From an uncultured Alphaproteobacteria bacterium (GTDB taxonomy: Bacteria > Pseudomonadota > Alphaproteobacteria > HIMB59 > GCA-002718135), in NCBI GenBank assembly GCA_902518705.1, contig CABYHW010000001.1:1-64000 (forward strand): 64,000 nt of DNA. The letters run 5' to 3'. The notes beneath the pieces are model-generated. The model was not told the DNA's origin. It worked only from the letters and a program-made list of their open reading frames with translations, and made no database searches. The translations under genes and the position numbers were made by a program. Each line of letters starts with the position of its first letter. Within the stretch, counting starts at the first letter, position 1. Positions 1 through 9,736 of this stretch are shown here, piece after piece.

Positions 1-368
1 AAATAAGAATTACCACTATAGACATTATGAAATGTAGATATTGTTTTGAAGTTTCTATTTTTTATAAAACTTAAAATCCATGCTGGTGCTCTTGATCTTA
101 CATGAACAACATTAATATTTTGATTAAAAATTAATTTTTTTAATTGATTAGCAATTAATGGATAAATAAAAAAATTTTTTGAGTTAACTGGTAATTGAAA
201 ATGATCAGTATAATTTTTATCAATTTCCTTAATTAAACGCCCTCCATTTGAAATAATATTATTTTTTAAATTTAATTCAGATAAATAATTTGCAACTTCA
301 ATAGTGCCTCTTTCGACACCACCAGAATCTAAAGAGGGAAGAATTTGAGCGACATTAAATGATGACAT
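1..368 (-). CDS. Glycosyltransferase, GT4/group 1 type (partial, N-terminal part only)
   Basis: The reading frame opens with ATG at 366-368 on the minus strand and stays open to the window edge, giving about 122 residues. The N-terminus reads as a typical GT-B family glycosyltransferase start: a beta-strand followed by LPSLDSGGVERGTIEVA, the glycine-rich donor/acceptor loop seen in WaaG-like LPS and exopolysaccharide transferases. A later segment, VVHVRSRAPAW, fits the usual second Rossmann strand. The sugar and acceptor cannot be read. The gene is divergent from the hydrolase at 399, with about 30 bases between the two starts. The C-terminal nucleotide-sugar binding half lies outside the window. 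Confidence 0.75.
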   Translation of the reverse strand, partial: MSSFNVAQILPSLDSGGVERGTIEVANYLSELNLKNNIISNGGRLIKEIDKNYTDHFQLPVNSKNFFIYPLIANQLKKLIFNQNINVVHVRSRAPAWILSFIKNRNFKTISTFHNVYSGNSY

Positions 369-398
369 TTTATTAAAATATAAGTATTTGTATCAAAG

Positions 399-1127
399 AT
401 GCCTTACTTTATTAATAAGAAAAAAGAAAGAATTCGCTATAAATCTATAAAGGGTAAGGGGCCTGGTATCATCTTTATCCATGGCCTTAACTCAGATATG
501 AGTGGTCAAAAAGCTTTGTCTTTAGAAAGATTTGCGCGAAAAAATAAATTGCGGTTTATCCGTTTTGAATGCCGTGGTCATGGTAAATCTGATGGAAAAT
601 TCGAAGATTTTACAATTTCAGATTGGAAGAAAGACTTAATTGATATCATTGATAATATTGCAAAAGGACCGCAAATTCTGGTTGGTAGCAGTATGGGTGG
701 ATGGTTAATGTTTTTAGCAGCCAAAGCAAGACCAAAAAGAATTCTTGGATTAATTGGCCTAGCGGCAGCACCTGACTATATCGATGGGTTTTACAAAAAA
801 CTCCCTTTAAAGAAAAAACAAGAAATGAAGAAAAAAGGAATTATTAAATATTCCTCCTACGGGTTTAGTTATCTTATAAAAAAGAAATACATTATTGAAG
901 GTAGAAAAAATAAAATTTTAAATAAAGAATTCAAATGGAATAAGCCCTTAATTTTAATACAAGGACTAAAAGATAATGTTGTCACTCCAGATGTTCCAGA
1001 AAAAATAGTAAAAAAAATTAAAGGAAATCAAATCCAAATAAAATTATTAAAAAATAGTGATCATAGATTATCCGATCCATTTGATTTAAAAATAATGATT
1101 GATTCTATTCAATCAATAATAAACTAA
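399..1127 (+). CDS. Alpha/beta hydrolase, ABHD10-like (predicted thioesterase/esterase)
   Basis: This is a 242-residue soluble alpha/beta hydrolase. Visible are the oxyanion HGL segment (residues 28-30), RFECRGHGKSDG (55-66), and the nucleophile elbow GSSMGG with Ser98. The acid is in LIQGLKDNVV near residue 190 and the catalytic His in SDHRLSDP near residue 222. The GSSMGGWLM elbow and the following LIGLAAAPDY segment resemble the ABHD10 group, whose mitochondrial member is an acyl-protein thioesterase; the bacterial substrate is unknown. There is no signal peptide or membrane segment. Its stop codon overlaps the stop of gltB tail-to-tail by four bases (CTAA), so no terminator fits between the two genes. 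Confidence 0.85.
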   Translation: MPYFINKKKERIRYKSIKGKGPGIIFIHGLNSDMSGQKALSLERFARKNKLRFIRFECRGHGKSDGKFEDFTISDWKKDLIDIIDNIAKGPQILVGSSMGGWLMFLAAKARPKRILGLIGLAAAPDYIDGFYKKLPLKKKQEMKKKGIIKYSSYGFSYLIKKKYIIEGRKNKILNKEFKWNKPLILIQGLKDNVVTPDVPEKIVKKIKGNQIQIKLLKNSDHRLSDPFDLKIMIDSIQSIIN

Positions 1128-4100
1128 GCAGATTTTTCTTCTTGAATTAATACAGGTTGATCAAATTTATTGATCATTTCTTTTGGAACAATCTGCCAGA
1201 AGAGTAATTTCTCATTTTCCCAATTTTCGAGTAAATTTTTTGCGTACATTGAATTTGTTTCCTTGATATGTTCTTCAATTTTTTGATATAAAACTTTTTC
1301 CCAATAATTTGTCATTTGTTGTTGATAGAAAATATCCTCAAGATTAATTCGAAGTGGTAGAGTTCCTTCTTTATCGTACACAAATGCCATGCCTCCAGTC
1401 ATTCCAGCTCCAAAATTATTTCCTACTTCGCCAAGAATAACTGCACTTCCTCCAGTCATATATTCACATCCATTATCACCACATCCTTCAATAACAGCAT
1501 GTGCGCCAGAGTTTCTAACAGCAAATCTATCACCAGCAGTTCCAGCTGCAAAAAGTTTACCACGCGTTGCTCCATATAGGACAGTATTCCCAATGATAAC
1601 ATTTTTGTTTGTTTTTAGTTGTGATGATGAGCTTGGTTGTATAACAATTTTACCCCCTGATAATCCTTTTGCAACATAATCATTAGCATCACCAAAGACT
1701 TTAAGAGTAGTTCCTTGCACACTCCATGATCCAAAAGATTGCCCAGCAGAACCATGAAAATTAACTGTAAAGAAATCCTCTGGAAGAGAACTCATTCCTT
1801 TTGTAGTAGTAATTTCTGATGCAAGTCTTGTACCAATAGCTCTATCAGTATTTTTGATATTATAGTTTAGTTCAATTTTTTGATCTGTTTCAAAGAAAGA
1901 CTTAGCGTCCCCTATGATTTTAATATCAAGGCTATCACTAACTTTATTAATTGTATTTTTCTTTATGTCAAATTCTCCAACTGATGAATCAATGGTTTGA
2001 ATAATTGGATTTAAATCTAAATCATCAAGATCAGAACTTCCTCTACTGACTTGATATAAAAGATCAGATCTTCCAACTACTTCATCAAGAGAAGAAAAGC
2101 CTAGTAATCCTAAAATTTCTCTTACTTCATCAGCAATAAAACTAAAAAGGTTAATAACTTTTTCTGGTGTACCGGTAAATTTTTCTCTAAGTTTTTCATC
2201 CTGAGAGCAAACTCCAACGGGGCAAGTATTTGAATGACATTGTCTAACCATGATACAACCCATAGCAACTAAACTTGCTGTCCCAATTCCATATTCTTCT
2301 GCCCCAAGCATAGCCGCAATAACAATATCTTTTCCTGTTTTCAAACCTCCGTCAGTTCTAAGAACAACTTTATCCCTTAAGTTATTTAGAGAAAGAACTT
2401 GATGTACTTCACTTAATCCAAGTTCCCAAGGAAGTCCTGCATACTTTATACTTGTTTGTGGGCTTGCTCCAGTTCCACCATTGTGACCTGATATGAGTAT
2501 CGTATCAGCTTTTGCTTTTGCAACACCAGCTGCGACTGTTCCAATCCCCGACTGAGCAACTAACTTTACGCATACTTTAGCTCTTGGATTAATTTGTTTC
2601 AAATCGTAAATAAGCTGAGCTAAATCTTCGATAGAATAAATATCATGATGAGGAGGAGGACTAATAAGCGTCACACCTTCGGTTGAATGTCTTAGTTTAG
2701 CAATTAATTCTGTAACTTTTCCTCCTGGCAATTGTCCACCCTCACCAGGTTTTGCACCTTGTGCAACTTTAATTTCAATTTCTTCACAATTATTTAAATA
2801 TTCTGCTGTTACACCAAATCGTCCACTTGCAATTTGTTTAATTTTTGATGATGCGTTATCCCCATTTGGCTTAGGTTTAAATCTAATCGGATCTTCACCA
2901 CCTTCACCTGAATCAGATTTAGCTCCTATCCTATTCATTGCTACAGAAAGAGTTTCATGCGCTTCTGGACTCAGGGCTCCAAGTGATATTCCTGGTGCAA
3001 CTAGTCTTTTTCTAATTTCTTGAGAAGGTTCTACCATTTTTGAATTATTGTTATCGTTATTCTTTTTGAAGTCTAAAAGATCACGAATATTTATAGGATC
3101 CATTTCATCTATCATCGAAGAATATTTTTTAAATAAAGAATAATTATTAGAAGTTACTGCAGTTTGAAGCATGTGAATTGATCTTGCTTCAAAAGCATGT
3201 TTTTCACCGCCAAATCTATAGCGATAGTTTCCTCCAATCGGCAGTGTAATAACACTCTCTTCATAAGCATTATCATGAGCTAATCTTGATCTTTTTTCAA
3301 TACCGCTGATACCGATACCGGATATTTTAGAACTCATAGAAGGGAAATATTTGCTCATTAAATTTCTACTGAGTCCAATCGCTTCAAAATTACAACCACC
3401 TCGATATGAATTAATCACTGATATTCCCATCTTACTCATAGTCTTAAGCAAACCATTATTTATAGAATTAATAAATCTCTCTACACATTCTTCATATGAG
3501 AGATTTTTAAATAATCCTTTTTTATGTCTTTCCGCTATAGCTTGTTGTGCCATATATGCATTCACACTTGTTGCTCCAACTCCGATAAGCACTGCAAAAT
3601 ATTGTACATCTAAACATTCTGCAGATTGAACATTTAAGGAAATAAAAGTTCGAAGATTTTGTTTAATTAAATGATGATGAACAGAACTTGTAACTAATAT
3701 CATAGGAAGAGCTATTCTTGTTTTAGACATTTCTTTGTCACTTAAAATTATATGAACATACCCCTCTCTAACAGCTTGTTCTGCTTCTTGGTTTATTCTT
3801 GAAATTTCTATCTCAAAATTATTTTCAGGATTTGTTTTATCCATTGTTGTGTCAATGATCTTCACACTATCTTTCATATATCTTCGCATAGATTTGAATT
3901 GCTCAATTGAAAGAACAGGAGAGTTCAATTGTAAATGATCGCATTGATCTTCATCTTCATCAAGAATATTACTTAAGTTTCCAATTCTAGTTCGAAGACT
4001 CATAACAACTCTTTCTCTTAATGAATCAATTGGTGGATTTGTAACTTGACTAAAATTTTGTCTAAAAAAGTGATGAAGTCCTCTATATTTATTTGAGAGC

Positions 4101-5641
4101 ACAGCTAGTGGAGTGTCATCTCCCATCGATCCTGTTGCTTCTTTTTTTTCGGCAATCATTGGATGAAGTATTAATTCGATGTCTTCTACTGACCAGGCAA
4201 AGCATGCCATTCTTTTTCGTAGATCTCCGGAGTCTAAATCTCTAAATTCTTCATCAACAGATTGAACAAGTTTATCAATATACGTGATTTTTTTAGTCCA
4301 ATCACCAAATGGTTTAGTTTCTGCTAAATACTTTTTTATTTCATGATCTTTAAAAAATTTTTTCTCTTTAAAGTTGACTGCTATTAATTGACCTGGTCCT
4401 ACCCTACCTTTTTCTACTATTTCATTTTCTTTAATATCAACCATTCCGGTTTCAGAACCTGCAATAAGAAGATTTTTTGTTAGTGTATATCTTATAGGTC
4501 TAAGACCATTTCTATCCATTCCAGCAATAGCCCAATCACCGTACGCGCCACATATTGCTGCTGGACCATCCCATGGCTCCATAACTGCTCCACCATAAGC
4601 GTATAAATCTTTTATTTTTTTTGGAAAATCTCTTCTGTGGGACCAAGCTTCTGGAATTGTTATTATTTTAGCCATAGGTAAAGAACGATTAGCTTTAACT
4701 AATAACTCTATTGTTGAATCTAATGCAGCAGAGTCAGACGCTTTAGCATCAATTATGGGTTTTAAATCATCTACATTATTGCCAAAATTTTTATGTTCCA
4801 TTCTTGGCTCATGCGCAGCCATCCAATTTTTATTACCTTTTAGTGTATTTATTTCACCATTATGCGCAATCACTCTAAAAGGCTGTGCTAAAGACCAAGT
4901 GGGAAATGTATTGGTTGAATAGCGCTGGTGATAAACTGCATATCTAGAAATAAAATTCTCATTTTGGATGTCTGGATAAAAATTGGAAAGCTGTTCTGCT
5001 AAAAACATACCTTTATAAACAATGGACTGACAAGATAGTGAGCAAATATAAAAGTCTGAAATATTTTGATTTCTAATTTCTTTTTCTATTCTTTTTCTAA
5101 TTATATAAAGTTTATTATCAAATTGTTTTTCATCTTCTAGTTCTTCATTACAAATTAGTATTTGTTCTATTTCAGGCCTTGTTGATTTTGCTTTATCACC
5201 AATAATCGATGAATTAATTGGAACGTGTCTCCAACCATATATTTTCAAACCTTCTTTAATTATTTCAGATTCAACAATTGTACGAGCGTTTTCTTGAGCG
5301 GCAAAATCTGTACGTGGTAAAAAAATCATGCCAACCCCAAAAGGTAAATCATTAGGAGTGTGGCCAGTTCTTTCTATTTGTTGAGTAAAGAAATTCTTTG
5401 GTATGGATAACTGTATTCCTGCACCATCACCTGTTTTACCATCGGCATCAACTGCTCCCCGGTGATACAAAACTCTTAAAGCTTGAACTCCTAACTCAAC
5501 TATTTCTCTTGTCTCATATCCATCTAAAGATGCTATTAATCCAACACCACATGATGAATGTTCATCTTGTTCATTATAAATATGATTTTCTTCTAAGAAT
5601 TTTTTATCCTTTTTATACTTTTCAATAAAGGGATTAGGCAT
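1124..5641 (-). CDS. gltB: Glutamate synthase (NADPH), large subunit
   Basis: GltB makes glutamate from glutamine and 2-oxoglutarate, the GOGAT half of ammonia assimilation. The 1505-residue protein is full length. Cys31 in SSCGVG is the N-terminal nucleophile of the class II amidotransferase domain, so a 30-residue propeptide is expected to be removed. The FMN/2-oxoglutarate barrel contains Cys1129, Cys1135 and Cys1140 with C-x5-C-x4-C spacing, which matches the 3Fe-4S ligands of the Azospirillum enzyme. The C-terminal beta-helix has the repeated G-x-x-G pattern (GGSAVILGEVGNNFGAGMTGG). The ATG overlaps the end of gltD by eight bases, so the two are translated from one message. Confidence 0.98.
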   Translation of the reverse strand: MPNPFIEKYKKDKKFLEENHIYNEQDEHSSCGVGLIASLDGYETREIVELGVQALRVLYHRGAVDADGKTGDGAGIQLSIPKNFFTQQIERTGHTPNDLPFGVGMIFLPRTDFAAQENARTIVESEIIKEGLKIYGWRHVPINSSIIGDKAKSTRPEIEQILICNEELEDEKQFDNKLYIIRKRIEKEIRNQNISDFYICSLSCQSIVYKGMFLAEQLSNFYPDIQNENFISRYAVYHQRYSTNTFPTWSLAQPFRVIAHNGEINTLKGNKNWMAAHEPRMEHKNFGNNVDDLKPIIDAKASDSAALDSTIELLVKANRSLPMAKIITIPEAWSHRRDFPKKIKDLYAYGGAVMEPWDGPAAICGAYGDWAIAGMDRNGLRPIRYTLTKNLLIAGSETGMVDIKENEIVEKGRVGPGQLIAVNFKEKKFFKDHEIKKYLAETKPFGDWTKKITYIDKLVQSVDEEFRDLDSGDLRKRMACFAWSVEDIELILHPMIAEKKEATGSMGDDTPLAVLSNKYRGLHHFFRQNFSQVTNPPIDSLRERVVMSLRTRIGNLSNILDEDEDQCDHLQLNSPVLSIEQFKSMRRYMKDSVKIIDTTMDKTNPENNFEIEISRINQEAEQAVREGYVHIILSDKEMSKTRIALPMILVTSSVHHHLIKQNLRTFISLNVQSAECLDVQYFAVLIGVGATSVNAYMAQQAIAERHKKGLFKNLSYEECVERFINSINNGLLKTMSKMGISVINSYRGGCNFEAIGLSRNLMSKYFPSMSSKISGIGISGIEKRSRLAHDNAYEESVITLPIGGNYRYRFGGEKHAFEARSIHMLQTAVTSNNYSLFKKYSSMIDEMDPINIRDLLDFKKNNDNNNSKMVEPSQEIRKRLVAPGISLGALSPEAHETLSVAMNRIGAKSDSGEGGEDPIRFKPKPNGDNASSKIKQIASGRFGVTAEYLNNCEEIEIKVAQGAKPGEGGQLPGGKVTELIAKLRHSTEGVTLISPPPHHDIYSIEDLAQLIYDLKQINPRAKVCVKLVAQSGIGTVAAGVAKAKADTILISGHNGGTGASPQTSIKYAGLPWELGLSEVHQVLSLNNLRDKVVLRTDGGLKTGKDIVIAAMLGAEEYGIGTASLVAMGCIMVRQCHSNTCPVGVCSQDEKLREKFTGTPEKVINLFSFIADEVREILGLLGFSSLDEVVGRSDLLYQVSRGSSDLDDLDLNPIIQTIDSSVGEFDIKKNTINKVSDSLDIKIIGDAKSFFETDQKIELNYNIKNTDRAIGTRLASEITTTKGMSSLPEDFFTVNFHGSAGQSFGSWSVQGTTLKVFGDANDYVAKGLSGGKIVIQPSSSSQLKTNKNVIIGNTVLYGATRGKLFAAGTAGDRFAVRNSGAHAVIEGCGDNGCEYMTGGSAVILGEVGNNFGAGMTGGMAFVYDKEGTLPLRINLEDIFYQQQMTNYWEKVLYQKIEEHIKETNSMYAKNLLENWENEKLLFWQIVPKEMINKFDQPVLIQEEKSA

Positions 5642-7079
5642 TTACTGCTTTCTTATTAATATTATTTTGATCAGAAAAATTGTTTTCTAAATATTCATTA
5701 ATATTTTTTGCTGCATCACGACCATCTTTAATTCCCCAAACAACTAAACTTGCACCGCGAACAATATCTCCAGCAGCAAATACTCCATCAATTGATGTCA
5801 TCATATTTTTATAATTAATTTTTAGTGTACCCCATCTTGTAACTGTAAGGTCATTATAATCAAAAAGCTTAGGTAAATTTTCAGGTTCAAAACCTAGAGC
5901 TTCTATAGCTAAATCAACATCTAGGTCTTTTTCCGTACCTTCTTTTGGCTCTGGCTTCCTTCTACCTGACTCATCTGGTTCTCCAAGTTGCATTAAAACG
6001 GTTCTGACATTTTTCAATGACCCGTTTCCCGAATATTCAGTTGGTAAAGTCAACCATTGAAAATCGACACCCTCTTCTATTGCATTTTGAACTTCTCTTT
6101 GCGAACCAGGCATGTTTTTCTTATCACGTCTGTAAAGACACTTAACAGATTTTGCTCCTTGTCTTACAGCCGTTCTAACGCAATCCATAGCGGTATCACC
6201 ACCACCAATTACGACTACATTTTTTCCATTTGCGTTTAATCTTCCATTTGTGAAATCTTCAACTTTATCTTTTAAACCAGTCTTGTTACTCGCTATTAGG
6301 AAATCTAAAGCTGGTACAACATTATTAAAATTAGATGTATTTAGATTAATTTCTCTAAATTTGTAAACACCAGTTGCTATAAGAACAGCATCATGCTTAA
6401 TTTTAATATCTTCAAAAGTAATGTCTTTGCCAATATCGCAGTTTAATTCAAACTTAATTCCACTTTCTTTAAGTCGATTTGTTCTTCTAATAACAATATC
6501 TTTTTCTAGTTTAAAATTTGGAATACCATAAATTAAAAGACCTCCTGGTCTGTCGTAGCGATCATATATTGTAACTTGAAATCCTTTTTTACGAAGTTCT
6601 TCTGCTGCAGCTAATCCAGCAGGACCGGAACCGATAATTCCAACACTTTGACTTCTTTCTTCAACTGGTTCTATATTTTTAACCCAACCTTCTTCCCAAG
6701 CTTTATCCGTAATATATTTTTCTATTGATCCTATAGTAACAGTACCGTGCCCAGATTGTTCAATTACACAGTTACCCTCACACAAACGATCTTGGGGACA
6801 TATACGACCACAAATTTCAGGCATGTTATTTGTAGAGCTGGAAATTTCAAATGCCTCCTGCATTCTATCCTCAGCAGTTAGTTTTAACCAATCTGGAATA
6901 TTATTGTGTAAAGGACAATGAACTTGGCAGAAAGGAACACCGCATTGAGAACATCTGGAAGCTTGTTCTTCTGCCTTTTGTGAGGCATATTTAGCGTAAA
7001 TTTCATCAAATGATTTAACCCTCTCTTTGGCAGATATTTTACTAGGATTTTCCTTATTTATTTTTGTAAATTTCAACAT
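5634..7079 (-). CDS. gltD: Glutamate synthase (NADPH), small subunit
   Basis: GltD passes electrons from NADPH through FAD and two 4Fe-4S clusters to GltB. The 481 residues show the N-terminal cysteine-rich domain (CSQCGVPFCQVHCP and CGRICPQDRLCEGNC), then the FAD-binding GSGPAGLAAAEELR near residue 150, then the NADPH-binding GGGDTAMDCVRTA near residue 290. It also ends with the flavin motif AAGDIVRGASLVVWGI. It is the first gene of gltDB, reading from the minus strand, with a possible promoter just upstream. Length and motifs are ordinary for the family. Confidence 0.97.
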   Translation of the reverse strand: MLKFTKINKENPSKISAKERVKSFDEIYAKYASQKAEEQASRCSQCGVPFCQVHCPLHNNIPDWLKLTAEDRMQEAFEISSSTNNMPEICGRICPQDRLCEGNCVIEQSGHGTVTIGSIEKYITDKAWEEGWVKNIEPVEERSQSVGIIGSGPAGLAAAEELRKKGFQVTIYDRYDRPGGLLIYGIPNFKLEKDIVIRRTNRLKESGIKFELNCDIGKDITFEDIKIKHDAVLIATGVYKFREINLNTSNFNNVVPALDFLIASNKTGLKDKVEDFTNGRLNANGKNVVVIGGGDTAMDCVRTAVRQGAKSVKCLYRRDKKNMPGSQREVQNAIEEGVDFQWLTLPTEYSGNGSLKNVRTVLMQLGEPDESGRRKPEPKEGTEKDLDVDLAIEALGFEPENLPKLFDYNDLTVTRWGTLKINYKNMMTSIDGVFAAGDIVRGASLVVWGIKDGRDAAKNINEYLENNFSDQNNINKKAVNA

Positions 7080-7103
7080 TTAGTTATCATTTGTTTACTA
7101 TTT

Positions 7104-7132
7104 AATCTAGATTGATCCAAATACACATTCAA
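7104..7132 (-). promoter_or_regulatory. Possible promoter of gltDB
   Basis: On the minus strand TTGAAT (7127-7132) lies 17 bases before TAGATT (7104-7109). Transcription would start near 7097, giving a leader of under 20 bases before the gltD ATG at 7079. Both hexamers are imperfect and the region is AT-rich, so chance is possible. The rest of the 118-base gap holds only a 6-bp hairpin (7164-7182) with no T-run after it. Confidence 0.35.
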
Positions 7133-7197
7133 GATTAAAAAGAAAACAAAAATTTTGTAATAATAGTACCACTTATGTACTAAAGTAGAAAAAACCC

Positions 7198-8103
7198 TTA
7201 ATTTACAACAATATTTTTAAGTATTTGAAGTGTATCCTGTGGATTAATATCAAGATTTTGAAATGATTTATCGACATTTACTGCAAGATTATCCTTTTCA
7301 AATAATGTTAACTGTTCTGAAGTAAGAGGAGAAATTGGAGTTTTTTCAACAATATTTATCATAGGTTTCATAAATGCCATAGGAACAGGAACTAAAACTC
7401 GAGTTTTGTTTAAAAAATTAGAAATATGATTAAAAAATTCTTTGTAAGTATAAATCCTAGGACCAGCAAGTTCGTAAATATTTTTCCCTTTAATCTTGGA
7501 ATTAATTATTTCATCAACGGCTAGAGATACATCGTCAATAAATACGGGTTGAAATTTTGTTGAACCATCTCCAAAAAGTGGGACAAAAAAAGAAGCTTTA
7601 AATATTGGCAAAAGTCTTTTCATAAAAATATCACCACCACCTATAATAACACCAGGCCTAATAATAACTACATTATCTAGTTGTTTAAAAGCTTCCTTTT
7701 CAGATTTATGCACTGCAGTGCTTCTTGCTGAATTTTTATCAACATCTACACCAAGACCAGAAAAAAGAATGAATTGTTTTAATTCCTTACTAGATTTTAA
7801 AATTCTAATAAGTTTCTGATTAAACTTAAATATTGTATTGTTAAAATTACCTTTCTTTTGATCATATGTAGTTTTCAAATTAATACATACTTCGGCATTA
7901 TTTAAAACAGACTTTAGCCTTTTATCTTCTAATGAAGAATAACGAAATGGAATTACTTGTCCTGTCACACCTAAAAGTCGGATTTTGGCTTCTTGTACAG
8001 ATCTTTGATATGGAACAATGATTTTATGGTCTTTTTTAGAAAGACGTCTTATTAAATGCTTACCTACAAAACCCGCTCCTCCAAAAATTACTATTGATTT
8101 CAT
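7198..8103 (-). CDS. NDUFA9-type complex I-associated protein (atypical short-chain dehydrogenase)
   Basis: The 301-residue protein is an extended SDR with the NAD(P)-binding GGAGFVG at residues 8-14. It carries the hallmarks of the alphaproteobacterial NDUFA9 group: FGDGSTKFQPVFIDDV near residue 192, LAGPRIYTYKEFF, and a C-terminal LTSEQLTLFEKDN. There is no canonical YxxxK catalytic pair in the usual place, which fits a structural nucleotide-binding role. NDUFA9 proteins are assembly or accessory parts of NADH:quinone oxidoreductase at the inner membrane. An RBS (AAAGG) precedes the ATG. It is divergent from nrnC with 64 bases between the starts. A plain NAD-dependent epimerase is the less likely alternative. 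Confidence 0.85.
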   Translation of the reverse strand: MKSIVIFGGAGFVGKHLIRRLSKKDHKIIVPYQRSVQEAKIRLLGVTGQVIPFRYSSLEDKRLKSVLNNAEVCINLKTTYDQKKGNFNNTIFKFNQKLIRILKSSKELKQFILFSGLGVDVDKNSARSTAVHKSEKEAFKQLDNVVIIRPGVIIGGGDIFMKRLLPIFKASFFVPLFGDGSTKFQPVFIDDVSLAVDEIINSKIKGKNIYELAGPRIYTYKEFFNHISNFLNKTRVLVPVPMAFMKPMINIVEKTPISPLTSEQLTLFEKDNLAVNVDKSFQNLDINPQDTLQILKNIVVN

Positions 8104-8167
8104 GACCTTTAATTAAATAAATGATATAAAATGAAAAAACAATATTAATACAGGTATTTAAATTAAA

Positions 8168-8776
8168 ATGAAAATAAATCTTTACAAAGGTGATCTGCCT
8201 AACAGTTACAAACCTTCAGATATAATTGCATTAGATAGTGAAACAATGGGTCTTAATCCAAAAAGAGATAAATTATGTTTAGTTCAAATATCTAATGGAG
8301 ATGGAATATGTAATTTGATTAAAATTAATTTATCATTACAAAAACCTAAAAATTTAATAAAAATTCTTAAAAATAATAAAATTCAAAAAATTTTCCATTA
8401 TGCTAGATTTGATGTAGCTGTGTTTAAACAAAATTTTAAAATAAATATTAAAAATATTTATTGTACAAAAATTGCTTCAAAACTTGTGAGAACTTACACT
8501 GACAAACATGGGTATAAAGATATCTGCAAAGAACTATTAGGAAAAACTATTTCCAAGATTGAACAATCATCTGATTGGGGTGGAGAACTATCTAAGGCTC
8601 AGCAAAAGTATGCTGCTACTGATGTTCTGTATTTACATAAATTAAAAGATAAGCTTGAAAAAATGTTATTAAGAGAAAAAAGAAATAGTCTTGCCAAAGC
8701 ATGCTTTGATTTTGTTGAACATAGAGCTGATTTAGATATACATGGCTGGTCAGATCAAGATATTTTTAGACATTGA
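8168..8776 (+). CDS. nrnC: NrnC-type 3'-5' exoribonuclease (diribonuclease; often annotated ribonuclease D)
   Basis: At 202 residues it is a bare DEDDy exonuclease domain without the HRDC domains of true RNase D. The catalytic set is visible: Asp23 and Glu25 in LDSETMGL, Asp82 in HYARFDV, and Tyr148 and Asp152 in KYAATDVLYLH. These fall at almost the same positions as in Bartonella NrnC, and the flanking CTKIASKLVRTYTDKHG is the family signature. NrnC degrades the last dinucleotides of RNA decay and pGpG in alphaproteobacteria lacking Orn. Its TGA overlaps the ATG of kdsD (TGATG), so it opens the long plus-strand operon. Confidence 0.9.
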   Translation: MKINLYKGDLPNSYKPSDIIALDSETMGLNPKRDKLCLVQISNGDGICNLIKINLSLQKPKNLIKILKNNKIQKIFHYARFDVAVFKQNFKINIKNIYCTKIASKLVRTYTDKHGYKDICKELLGKTISKIEQSSDWGGELSKAQQKYAATDVLYLHKLKDKLEKMLLREKRNSLAKACFDFVEHRADLDIHGWSDQDIFRH

Positions 8777-9735
8777 TGAAAGATTTTAAAAAAATTATTC
8801 AAAGTGCAAAAAAAACACTTTCAAAAGAAATAGGAAGTATAAAAACAATTAATTCATCTTTTAATATAAGTTTTTGTAAAGCTGTTGATTTGATATACAA
8901 TATAAAAGGGAATGTTATTGTTACAGGAGTTGGTAAAAGTGCACATATTGGAAATAAAATTTCAGCAACTTTGACATCAACAGGTACTCCTTCTTATTTT
9001 GTACATGCAACTGAAGCAAGTCATGGAGACCTTGGGATTATTAAAAAGGGTGACTGTGTCATCGCCATATCAAATTCAGGTGAAACTTCTGAACTAAATA
9101 ACATAATTAATTTTACTAAAAGATTTAATATAAAACTAATAACTATAACCAGTAACCCAAAGAGCTTATTACATAAAAACGCTACAGTGGGAATATTATA
9201 TAAAAAACCAATAGAAGCTTGCCCGTTAAATTTAGCACCTACATCTTCAACTTCTATGTCAATGATAATTGGAGATTGTTTAGCAATCGCTTTATTAGAA
9301 CTAAGAGGTTTTAAGAGTAAGGAATTTAAAAATTTGCATCCTGGTGGAAATTTAGGGAAAGATTTAAAAAACTTAGAAGATGTTATGCATGTTAAAAATT
9401 CGATTCCTCTTTCAAAATTAGAAGATAAAATGTCTAAAGCTTTACTGATAATGACTCAAAAAAGTTTTGGATGTGTAGGCATAGTCAATAAAAAAAATCA
9501 AATTGTTGGGGTCATTACCGATGGTGACCTAAGAAGGAAATTAAATTCTAGTTTTTTTGAAAAAAAAGCATCGGAAATTATGACGAAAAACCCAAAACTA
9601 GTTGGTAAAGATATGTTGGTTAGTGAAGCATTAAATATAATGAATACAAAAAAAATTACCAGTTTATTTATTTGTGAAAAGAAGAAACCTATTGGTATTG
9701 TTCATATTCATGATTTGCTAAGATTGACGAGCTAA
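8776..9735 (+). CDS. kdsD: Arabinose-5-phosphate isomerase
   Basis: KdsD turns ribulose 5-phosphate into arabinose 5-phosphate, the first step to Kdo for lipopolysaccharide. The protein has an N-terminal SIS domain (GVGKSAHIGNKISATLTSTG; SNSGETSEL; NLAPTSSTS; HPGGNLGK) followed by a pair of CBS domains from about residue 205 to the end. I start it at the ATG at 8776, which shares its first base with the nrnC stop; a TTG one codon upstream (8773) is possible but less likely. The lptC-lptA-lptB genes follow immediately, consistent with an LPS supply and export operon. Confidence 0.95.
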   Translation: MKDFKKIIQSAKKTLSKEIGSIKTINSSFNISFCKAVDLIYNIKGNVIVTGVGKSAHIGNKISATLTSTGTPSYFVHATEASHGDLGIIKKGDCVIAISNSGETSELNNIINFTKRFNIKLITITSNPKSLLHKNATVGILYKKPIEACPLNLAPTSSTSMSMIIGDCLAIALLELRGFKSKEFKNLHPGGNLGKDLKNLEDVMHVKNSIPLSKLEDKMSKALLIMTQKSFGCVGIVNKKNQIVGVITDGDLRRKLNSSFFEKKASEIMTKNPKLVGKDMLVSEALNIMNTKKITSLFICEKKKPIGIVHIHDLLRLTS

Positions 9736-9736
9736 A

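Noticed and set aside
7164..7182. Hairpin with a 6-bp stem after the NDUFA9-like gene as a terminator.
   Set aside because: The stem is short and AT-rich and is not followed by a run of T, so it is not a convincing intrinsic terminator.
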